64,000 nt of DNA, from NCBI GenBank assembly GCA_017443025.1, contig JAFSPG010000013.1:1-64000 (forward strand), given 5' to 3'. Positions 50,656-58,144 of this stretch are shown piece after piece. The notes beneath the pieces are model-generated. The model saw only the letters and a list, made by a program, of their open reading frames with translations, ran no database searches and was not told the DNA's origin. Within the stretch, counting starts at the first letter, position 1. Each line of letters starts with the position of its first letter. Position numbers and translations under genes: made by a program. This DNA is from Bacteroidales bacterium (GTDB lineage Bacteria > Bacteroidota > Bacteroidia > Bacteroidales > UBA932).

Positions 50656-53262
50656 TTACAGTTTAACGATCGTACGTTTAACGGTCTTGCCGTCGGAAAC
50701 AACCTTCAATCCATAGATGCCGGGGGCATATCCGCTCATATCAATAGCGGCAGGGTTGAAGACATCGGCAGTAAAGGTTTTCTCAAAGAGCACCTTACCA
50801 CCGCTGTTGGTGATGGTGACTGATATCTCCTTCTCGTCGCCGTCGCTGATATAGAGGAAGTCGGTCACCTGGGTAGGATATACGTCCGGCTCAGCCTTGG
50901 GGTCGCGGACGCGAACCTGGAAGGAAGTAGTAGCCTTGAGGCCTTTGGCGTCCTTCCCGGTGATGGTAACGCTTGCGAGACCATAATCCAGGGTGGTAAG
51001 ATTGAGGACATTGCCAACCTGATTGAGGTGAACGATACCGACGGGACTGGTCACGACATTAAATGTAAGCTGCTCTTCGTCGGGGTCGACGATATACTGC
51101 TCCATGTTGATGGCCAGCTTGCTGCCTATAACGTCGTAGAACATATTGTCGATGTCCTTGACAACCACAGGGGCCTGATTCTCCAGGATGGTATACTCAA
51201 TTTCCTTGACCGTCGTTGCATTATATGCGTCCTTGACAGTATAAGTAGCCGTATAAACGCCGGGGTTGGCGGCATTGCCAGCTATGGTAAGACGATACAC
51301 ATCATCGGAGATCTTTGTATTGGAGGCTGCGGCGCTTCCGCCAACGAAGTTAACGGTGAAGCTGTGGCCGTCAGGGTCAGTAATCGTATAATCGACATTA
51401 AGCGTCTGATGAGCCTTGACCTTGAAGTCACCCTCGTAATCGGTAGTAATCGTAGGGTCGCTGTTGGCGCCCGTTGTAACCTGCTTTACGGGCGAAAGAG
51501 AGGAATAATTGTTCCAGTAGTCGTAGCCGACGATAGCAGTATTATAACCGGCGCTGAAGTCAAGACCTTCCATTGTTGCCGTCAAGGTTGAGCCGAGGGC
51601 TGCTGAACCGACCTCGACAACGAGCTTCGTTACCGAGGCAGGAAGGTTTTTAGGGTCGAGATTCGTGAAGTCAGATGCATTCTTGGAGGCAAGCAGCAGG
51701 TAGCCGTAAGCCTTTTTGTCGTCGTCGTCCTTGGTGACCTTCCACTCGAAGTCGATGAAGTTCGAATGAGTTGAAACCGTATATGAAGTCACAGGGGCGG
51801 GAGGAGTAGTTCCGCCGTAGGTAATGGAACCATAAGCATCGAGCATAGGGCCAATATTGGCAGCCTTGGGAAGTACGCCAGTCTTGGCTCCGCCCAGAAG
51901 CCTTTCCTTAAGCATCTCGTTGGTGAAGCCGGGGCCGCCGAAATATGAAATCAGCAGGGCGGCTACACCGGTTACGTGCGGACAGGCCATCGAAGTACCC
52001 TGATATCCGCCGTATTTATTGCTGGTGAGTGTACTGTAAATCGTTCCATTGGAGAAGTTTACATCTCCACCGGGGGCTGCGATGTCAACCCAGTCGCCGT
52101 AATTGGAATATTGGGCGCGGGTAAATCCGGGGCTCAATGCTCCGACGGCAACGACTTTGTCATATTCAGCAGGCCAGCCATGGGCCCAGCCCTCATTACC
52201 TGCCGAGAAGAACACGACACCGCCCTTCATGGGGCCGGTCTGATTGCCCTGGGCATCGCAGCCTGCGTTATTGATGAAATAGTTGATAGCCGTACCGACA
52301 GAGCCTACGCCACCGTGAGAGGCAGACTCTTCAGAATCATAGACGTAGCCCCAACTGTTGTTGCAGATAACTGCACCGTGGTCTGCCGCCCAGACAATCG
52401 CGTCAGAGCTGTTTCCGCCAATATCCTTGGTTGGGTCGTCGGGATTTACGGCGAAAATCTGGCAGGACATAAGTTTGACGCCACCGGTTCCGTCTGAACC
52501 GCCGGCAATACCGCAGACGCCCTTGCCATTGTTGTTTATAGCACCGATTGTTCCTGCTACGTGCGTGCCGTGATCGTGAGGGGTGATGGTATAACCCACA
52601 TTGCCGGTAGTAAAGTTCTTGCTGCCATTGGGGCCGCCGGGAATACACGCAGCCTTAAGGTCTTCGTGGTTAAGGTCTATACCTCCGTCGACGACTGCAA
52701 CGATAACATTCTTTGAACCGGCAGTGAAGTTCTCCCAAACAGGGAACACATTGATATCACAGCCAGCCTTGTGGTCGCTGCCTCCTGTACCGTCGTTGTA
52801 ATAATGCCACTGCTTATTAAGGCTGGGGTCGTTGAAGAAGGCTGGAATGGCCTCCTGCTTGATGCGGCGAACAGGCTCAGTTGAGATGACACCGGGAATA
52901 TGCAGAACCTCATCAGAGGCTTTGGTTACAGTTTTCTCGGCTTCGTCGTACTTAAGCTTGAACCAGCGGTGAAGGCCCGCCTTGCGGTGACGCGGCTCGA
53001 ATTCTCCTCCGTCGGAGAAAAGCCTTTCGGCAGTATTCACTCCAAGCATGGCTCCGGCCTCTTCAGGGCTAAGGCCGGCAAGAGTATCTGCCATATCATC
53101 ATTAAGTTCAACAATCATCTCGCCCGGAACGATCGACGGGGAATCGGCTTCTTCAGCTACCTGAACATCGGCGGCGGGAGCTTCCTCCACCTCCGCCCGC
53201 TGGCAGGAGAAGAGCGCGAGAGCAAGGGCCGCGCCAGCGGCCATCCAAATACTTCTGCGCAT
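50656..53262 (-). CDS. S8 subtilase with lipobox and T9SS type A C-terminal domain (second copy)
   Basis: 868 aa from the ATG at 53262 (MRRSIWMAAGAALAL); the TTG at 53274 is unlikely. Lipobox Cys20 (LFSC). Propeptide, then catalytic VVDGG, DHGTHVAG, AGNEGWAHG and GTSMACPHV motifs. No Asp-Pro linker; instead YGGTTPPAPVTSY. Beta domains like those of the first copy, and a C-terminal VYPTQVTDFLYISD to TVKRTIVKL sorting domain. The start lies 12 bp after the upstream 222-aa gene. Confidence 0.88.
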   Translation of the reverse strand: MRRSIWMAAGAALALALFSCQRAEVEEAPAADVQVAEEADSPSIVPGEMIVELNDDMADTLAGLSPEEAGAMLGVNTAERLFSDGGEFEPRHRKAGLHRWFKLKYDEAEKTVTKASDEVLHIPGVISTEPVRRIKQEAIPAFFNDPSLNKQWHYYNDGTGGSDHKAGCDINVFPVWENFTAGSKNVIVAVVDGGIDLNHEDLKAACIPGGPNGSKNFTTGNVGYTITPHDHGTHVAGTIGAINNNGKGVCGIAGGSDGTGGVKLMSCQIFAVNPDDPTKDIGGNSSDAIVWAADHGAVICNNSWGYVYDSEESASHGGVGSVGTAINYFINNAGCDAQGNQTGPMKGGVVFFSAGNEGWAHGWPAEYDKVVAVGALSPGFTRAQYSNYGDWVDIAAPGGDVNFSNGTIYSTLTSNKYGGYQGTSMACPHVTGVAALLISYFGGPGFTNEMLKERLLGGAKTGVLPKAANIGPMLDAYGSITYGGTTPPAPVTSYTVSTHSNFIDFEWKVTKDDDDKKAYGYLLLASKNASDFTNLDPKNLPASVTKLVVEVGSAALGSTLTATMEGLDFSAGYNTAIVGYDYWNNYSSLSPVKQVTTGANSDPTITTDYEGDFKVKAHQTLNVDYTITDPDGHSFTVNFVGGSAAASNTKISDDVYRLTIAGNAANPGVYTATYTVKDAYNATTVKEIEYTILENQAPVVVKDIDNMFYDVIGSKLAINMEQYIVDPDEEQLTFNVVTSPVGIVHLNQVGNVLNLTTLDYGLASVTITGKDAKGLKATTSFQVRVRDPKAEPDVYPTQVTDFLYISDGDEKEISVTITNSGGKVLFEKTFTADVFNPAAIDMSGYAPGIYGLKVVSDGKTVKRTIVKL

Positions 53263-53274
53263 AATGTTATTCAA

Positions 53275-53943
53275 TTATTCGGACACGAACAACGGAAGCA
53301 GCTGAAGCAGCGACTCCGCATTGTTCCATTTAACTTTATTCTCTTTCAGGAATGCCTTCAGGGCAGGGGCTCCTACTGCATTCGACACGTCTTTCTTGGT
53401 AGCGTAAACGAGCCTGCCGCCCGCAAAGATGTATTTCTTGCGAATCAGGGGCAGAATCTGACCGCTGTCCTTGTTGGCCCTGATTTCCATGTGATTGAGA
53501 GCCGAGGATGAATTGGTTGCGCCGATTCCCTCGAGCGAGCTCAGGTTCATGGTGCCTAGAGTAGTTGACGAAGAGCCATATGCCGCGCCGGTTGAATTGA
53601 GCGCTGCAATATCGACCTCAACGCCCTCCACGACATAACCTTTATCGGAAGAAGCAAGGACCTTCATCAGCTTGCCTACGGCATTGACATACTGGTCGGA
53701 GCCGATTTTTACGGCCTTTACATCGTGAGTTTCCTTGATGAAGTCATCTTCGAGGTAATGGAGGCTGCCCCACACGATGTTGATATTCACAATCATGGTC
53801 TTGACCGTTCCTCCATGTATCGTCACATAGCCGGGGCCAAAATCAGGATAGGCATAAGGCCAGGTAGTAGTGGGAGAGTAATCCCTTGCCATGGCGCTAA
53901 TGCCAAATATCGCCAAAACAGCTGATAAAATAATACGTTTCAT
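53275..53943 (-). CDS. secreted protein of unknown function, first gene of the second subtilase operon
   Basis: 222 aa with a signal peptide (about 1-20, SAMARD). The mature part has no motif I recognise: WPYAYPDFGPGYVTIHGG, VNINIVWGSLHYLEDD, DVKAVKIGSDQYVNAVGKLMKVLASSDKGYVVEG, and a helical ending (ALKAFLKENKVKWNNAESLLQLLPLF). Because it precedes the subtilase and PorV-like genes, it may be an inhibitor, substrate or co-factor of the protease (inference only). The first subtilase operon has no counterpart. Confidence 0.6.
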   Translation of the reverse strand: MKRIILSAVLAIFGISAMARDYSPTTTWPYAYPDFGPGYVTIHGGTVKTMIVNINIVWGSLHYLEDDFIKETHDVKAVKIGSDQYVNAVGKLMKVLASSDKGYVVEGVEVDIAALNSTGAAYGSSSTTLGTMNLSSLEGIGATNSSSALNHMEIRANKDSGQILPLIRKKYIFAGGRLVYATKKDVSNAVGAPALKAFLKENKVKWNNAESLLQLLPLFVSE

Positions 53944-53966
53944 TTCGATTCAATTGAAATATTTTT

Positions 53967-53997
53967 CAAATATATTCAGTTTGACTCAAAAAAACAA
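53967..53997 (-). promoter_or_regulatory. promoter of the second subtilase operon
   Basis: On the minus strand, TTG (53997-53995), 20 bp, TATATTTG (53974-53967), exact -7 box. It overlaps the terminator of the gene behind it. Confidence 0.65.
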
Positions 53998-54027
53998 GGC
54001 CCCACCTCATAAAGAGGAAGGGCCTTG
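53988..54027 (-). terminator. rho-independent terminator of the SusC operon
   Basis: Stem CAAGGCCC (53995-54002) and GGGCCTTG (54020-54027), inner CCTC/GAGG, followed on the minus strand by a run of seven T at 53994-53988. Ends the 61141-54048 operon; 20 bp after the last stop. Confidence 0.85.
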
Positions 54028-54047
54028 CAATAGAGAAATATCAAATA

Positions 54048-55775
54048 CTACTTAAAAGAAGCGTTTGAAGGAACCTTGTTCTTGCGGGCATCAACCTTAG
54101 ATGCTGTGGGTTCTTCACCACCGCTCACCAGTCTTTCGCCGTGGATGGAATCCCATACATCGAAGTAACCAAGATATGCACCGTTAGTCTTGCTGTAAGC
54201 ACCCCATACAAGGTAAGGTGTAGCAAGGTCAATTACACCGGCATAAGGAACGCTGAAAGCAAAGCCTTCAGATTCTTCATCTGCGGAATAGTTGCCGCGG
54301 AGTCCATAAAGGTAACTCTTAGCCTCCTTGAAAATCTGGTCAGGCTCGAAGGTGATTGTTCCCCTATCTGTATCAAATATACCGTAACAGCCATAGTCGA
54401 AGGAGACGCCGTCAAGGAAAGTGATGGCAACATTGTAATCATAACCATCTATACTTACGGGCGCGATAGACATACCCATATATGTAGAGCTGGAGGTCAA
54501 AGCTGTTGCAGTAACCTCATAATCACCTACTACATCGTCTACGGTGTAACCGAATGCAAAGAGGATTTCGGGAGTCGTAACTGCAGCGTTGGTGTTACCC
54601 CACTCATCCCAGAAGTTGTCAGCTGCGATGGTGAAGGAGACGGTCATACCGCCGGACATCTCATCAGGGATGAAAGTAGTGACGACATTTGCATCTGTCA
54701 AACCCCAGGTCTGCTCCCAGTCAAGAGTATACTCGGAAGTGACTGTCTTCCCTGCGCTGACAGACTTGATGACTGCGCTTGCACCTTCTCCGGTATAGTC
54801 GAAGATTTCGAATTCAGAAACGAACTCGAAAGGAGTTTCAAGGTCTGTGAATACTTCAGGAAGGCCCTCGATGTTGAACTCGAAAGGAACGTTGTCGATG
54901 TGACCGTATACGCAGACCTCACCGGGAATAGCTACATAAGCTTCTTCTTCGTAGTCCCAATCGCATCCTGCAAATTCAGAAGCGACACCGGGGCAGGGGT
55001 TACCTGCAAGGTCCTCGAAGGTACCGTCCTCGAAGCTGACAGCATAGTAAGCACCGGGCTGCTTGATATCAGGGAAGGTAACGAGAACCTGATTGTTCTT
55101 AACCTGAACTTCACCTTCAACGATAACAGGCTCCTCGGGCACCTCAATTTGTTTCTGCTTGAAGATCTTCTTTCCCCTCTTGAGAGGCTGACCCTGAGGC
55201 TCACCAATGTTCCAGAGGTCATTCAGGGAGTAAACCTGAGCGGTAACAACCTTGCCCTCTACGAGTTTAATATCCTCGTTGAAGGAAAGGACAACCTGAT
55301 TGCCCTGAGTCTGGAAATCATCAGTGCTGGGTTCGGGTGCAACTCCGTCGCTGGTCTGAAGGGTAACGTGAGAAACCTCACCTACGGTGCCGTCGATACT
55401 TCCGCAAACTGCATAAACAGTGTAGATTGTATAAGGCTCGGCATTTACGGTGAAGGAATAGCTTTCGCTGCCCTCAGCGTATTTTACAGAACCGTTGGTT
55501 ACACTCGAGTAGCTGCTTGAATACAGCTTGGCTGCGTCAATTGCGGGATAGAATACGTCGTTGTCGACCAGGAATGAATAGTACGCAGACTCCGAAGTAG
55601 GAGTAAGAGTGACGTCGAAGGAATTGTCGGTTACGTTGGAGATAGAAATCTCAACGACACCGGGCTCCACGGGAGTCGTGGGCTTGTCGGCCTTCTGGAA
55701 GACGTCGCTGCTGCAGGCGCCTGCAGTCAGTACAAGCGCCACAGCTGTTGCGATAATATAAAGTGTTCTTTTCAT
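54048..55775 (-). CDS. surface lipoprotein of the SusC operon
   Basis: 575 aa, lipobox Cys21 (TAGAC). N-terminal fibronectin type III-like domain (VEISISNVTDNSFDVTLTPT, about 42-145), then Big/invasin-like beta modules (QVVLSFNEDIKLVEG). The C-terminal half is beta-rich with aromatic residues (YEVTATALTSSS, YLYGLRGNYS). No catalytic motif. Last gene of the operon and probably a SusE/F-like surface glycan- or peptide-binding protein (context). Ends just before a clear terminator. Confidence 0.65.
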   Translation of the reverse strand: MKRTLYIIATAVALVLTAGACSSDVFQKADKPTTPVEPGVVEISISNVTDNSFDVTLTPTSESAYYSFLVDNDVFYPAIDAAKLYSSSYSSVTNGSVKYAEGSESYSFTVNAEPYTIYTVYAVCGSIDGTVGEVSHVTLQTSDGVAPEPSTDDFQTQGNQVVLSFNEDIKLVEGKVVTAQVYSLNDLWNIGEPQGQPLKRGKKIFKQKQIEVPEEPVIVEGEVQVKNNQVLVTFPDIKQPGAYYAVSFEDGTFEDLAGNPCPGVASEFAGCDWDYEEEAYVAIPGEVCVYGHIDNVPFEFNIEGLPEVFTDLETPFEFVSEFEIFDYTGEGASAVIKSVSAGKTVTSEYTLDWEQTWGLTDANVVTTFIPDEMSGGMTVSFTIAADNFWDEWGNTNAAVTTPEILFAFGYTVDDVVGDYEVTATALTSSSTYMGMSIAPVSIDGYDYNVAITFLDGVSFDYGCYGIFDTDRGTITFEPDQIFKEAKSYLYGLRGNYSADEESEGFAFSVPYAGVIDLATPYLVWGAYSKTNGAYLGYFDVWDSIHGERLVSGGEEPTASKVDARKNKVPSNASFK

Positions 55776-55788
55776 ACTTACTCAAAAA

Positions 55789-56694
55789 TTAATTTTTGGT
55801 CCATACGGTCTTAGAACCGGCAGCAGTCCTTTCGCCGACGATGAATCCGCCCTGCCATACATAGCTGTCGGAAACAACACCGATATCGTTGGTAGACTCG
55901 AAGACAACATCGCCTGTCTGGGTGAAGACAATCGTTGAAGCATCGTCAACATAGTAACCGCCGGCATACCAGAGTTCGCAGAGAAGGAGGTCGCCGTCAC
56001 TCTGGAAATCCTTGTACATTACCTGTCCGCAAGGGAAAGAAAGCACATAATTCTCGCTTTCGTCCTTGGTAACGGTAGCGAATACCGGAGAATAAGCAGC
56101 AACGCCTGCAACCATAGGAAGCATACCGTCGCACCATACAGTATTGATATCTTTGGGATCCTTGGTAAGGGTCATCTGGTAAGTCTGAGGGCCCTGCCAG
56201 TACTCGGTGCACTCAACGGTGTATGTTCCGAGGATAGCAGCCAGAGGATGGTCGATATCATTGATGGTAACCGTGAAGGAAGCACCAGCACCAATATTCA
56301 GACCGGTAGCGGAAAGAAGCTCGATAGAGAAGGTCTTGTCTCCGGTGAACTCACCGAGGTGAGGAAGTATATTGATGACGATATTAGCCGAACGGCTTTC
56401 GCCGTCGAATTCAAGTACTGCGCTTTCGTTGGTGTCTTCGTAATCAACACCGGCCTCAGCAGTATCGCCTTCGGCGCCGAGCAGGTAGGAAACGCTCGAT
56501 ACCATAGGGTTGATGCTGGCCATGTTGACGGGAATGACAATCTGACCTCCATCCTCGGTAATAGAAGCTGAAGAGGAGGGGAAGGATACGAAACTATCAG
56601 ACTTGCTGAAAGAAGGAGTCTCGTTGAGTTTGTCGCAGGAAGCCAGAAGGGCTACGCCGCAAACAACAGTAAGTATAGTATTAAAAATCTTCAT
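55789..56694 (-). CDS. Calx-beta-domain lipoprotein of the SusC operon
   Basis: 301 aa, lipobox Cys20 (LLASC). Residues about 35-135 resemble a Calx-beta domain: ITEDGGQIVIPVNMA, AEAGVDYEDTNESAVLEFDGESRSANIVINIL. The C-terminal 150 residues (AAILGTYTVECTEYWQGPQTYQMTLTKDP) look like a SusE/F-type lipocalin-like ending. AAGGAGG (56709-56703) precedes its ATG by 8 bp. Surface-exposed accessory binding protein (inference). Confidence 0.65.
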   Translation of the reverse strand: MKIFNTILTVVCGVALLASCDKLNETPSFSKSDSFVSFPSSSASITEDGGQIVIPVNMASINPMVSSVSYLLGAEGDTAEAGVDYEDTNESAVLEFDGESRSANIVINILPHLGEFTGDKTFSIELLSATGLNIGAGASFTVTINDIDHPLAAILGTYTVECTEYWQGPQTYQMTLTKDPKDINTVWCDGMLPMVAGVAAYSPVFATVTKDESENYVLSFPCGQVMYKDFQSDGDLLLCELWYAGGYYVDDASTIVFTQTGDVVFESTNDIGVVSDSYVWQGGFIVGERTAAGSKTVWTKN

Positions 56695-56710
56695 GATTCA
56701 GTCCTCCTTA

Positions 56711-58132
56711 TTAGTTCTTGTTGTACTCGGGGTTCTGAATGAGGTTCGGGTTCACGGTGAACTCCCTCTGAGGAATAGGCCTTGCCCAACGGTAGTCGCC
56801 GGCAGCAAGGTGCTTGATAGCAGTACCGGAAACGTCTTCGCGGTCCATGTCGTGGCCGGTACGGGCGAGGTCGAACCAGTAGTGGCCCTCCCAGCAGAGT
56901 TCCTTGCGGCGCTCGAGGAATACACCTTCAATATTTGCGGGCTGAGCGGTAGCGTTCCTGTGATCGGCGATAACCTGAAGGTCAGCAACTGCGTTGCCGC
57001 CGGTCTTTACGAGAGCTTCAGCACGGATGAGGTACATCTCGGAGAGTCTCAGAACGATGACGTTGTTGGCGTCAACGGCACCGAGGCCCTTGCCGGCATA
57101 CTTCATGGTGAAGAGACCGTTGCCTTCTTTATCGGTGGAGATCAGGTCAGCACGGGCATCGCCGTCCTCGTAGAGCTCGAGGAGGTCGTTGCTTACGCCG
57201 CAGTCGCTGTACTGCTCATAATAGGTCATACCCCAAACATTCTCGAGGCCGGTGCCGTAAGAAGAAGAGGTGTTGTTGTAAATTTCGAAGATAACCTCAC
57301 CGCCGGTAGGAACATCGACAGTATAGGCGTCGGCGAGATCCTCTGCATCCCACATCTGGAATTTACCGGACTCGATAACCTTGGTAGCATAAGTGATAGC
57401 CTCTGCGTTCTTGTTGCAATACAGGTAAGCCCTTGCGAGCAGAGCCTGGATAGCTTCAAGGGTAACAGTAGCCTTCTTATCCTTGACACCTGAACGAACG
57501 TAAGAAGGGTCAATGATAGCCTCAGCTTCGAGGAGGTCAGTGATAATGTTGCTATAAACGGTGGCAACATCGTCGCGGGCAGGCTTGGCGTTGGCGTCAG
57601 GAACGGTTACGTAAGGAACACCGAGGTGGGAAGCGTCAGCCGTATAGTTGTACGGATGAGCAAAAACCCTTACGAGGTCGAAGTGGGCGAGGGCCCTAAG
57701 GAAGAGGCACTCGGCCTTGAGGTTGCTCTTTTCCTGCTGAGAAGCATCGATACCGGCATCATCAAGATGAGCGATAACCTGGTTCGCAGCAAGAATTACA
57801 TAGTAGGCCTGACCCCATATAGGGCTTGTGCCGTTAGGAGTGAAGTTGATAGCGTAATCTTCGATATAACGACCGGAGTCGTGAGTGTCGAATTCAATCC
57901 ATCTTCTGGCGTTGCCGGTACCCATCTCGAAAGAGAGAATGAGGTTGGCGCCGTACCAGTTGGTAGAAGCCATAGGAGCATAAGCTCCGGCAGTAGCCTT
58001 GTCGAGGCCGTCGAAGGTGGAAAGGGTCAGGACGTCGCTCTGGGCGAGATTAGGCTCCTCGGTGAGGAAGTCTTTGCCGCAAGAGGAGAGAACTGCTACA
58101 GCAGCTGCAATTGTGAATAGATATTTTTTCAT
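56711..58132 (-). CDS. SusD-like surface nutrient-binding lipoprotein
   Basis: 473 aa, lipobox Cys18 (LSSC). SusD/RagB family layout: helical N-terminal TPR part with ATAGAYAPMAS, ECLFLRALAHFDLVRVFAHPYN, and the C-terminal VLRLSEMYLIRAEALVKTGG and RRKELCWEGHYWFDLARTG. Works as the lid of the SusC transporter and captures the substrate. Ligand unknown: no enzyme gene is visible in the operon. AAAGGAG at 58146-58140, 7 bp before the ATG, overlaps the SusC stop. Confidence 0.92.
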   Translation of the reverse strand: MKKYLFTIAAAVAVLSSCGKDFLTEEPNLAQSDVLTLSTFDGLDKATAGAYAPMASTNWYGANLILSFEMGTGNARRWIEFDTHDSGRYIEDYAINFTPNGTSPIWGQAYYVILAANQVIAHLDDAGIDASQQEKSNLKAECLFLRALAHFDLVRVFAHPYNYTADASHLGVPYVTVPDANAKPARDDVATVYSNIITDLLEAEAIIDPSYVRSGVKDKKATVTLEAIQALLARAYLYCNKNAEAITYATKVIESGKFQMWDAEDLADAYTVDVPTGGEVIFEIYNNTSSSYGTGLENVWGMTYYEQYSDCGVSNDLLELYEDGDARADLISTDKEGNGLFTMKYAGKGLGAVDANNVIVLRLSEMYLIRAEALVKTGGNAVADLQVIADHRNATAQPANIEGVFLERRKELCWEGHYWFDLARTGHDMDREDVSGTAIKHLAAGDYRWARPIPQREFTVNPNLIQNPEYNKN

Positions 58133-58144
58133 AATCCGTCTCCT

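Noticed and set aside
54141-55520. 459-codon open frame on the plus strand opposite the SusC-operon lipoprotein
   Set aside because: Antisense shadow; the minus-strand gene has a lipobox, beta domains, operon context and a terminator.
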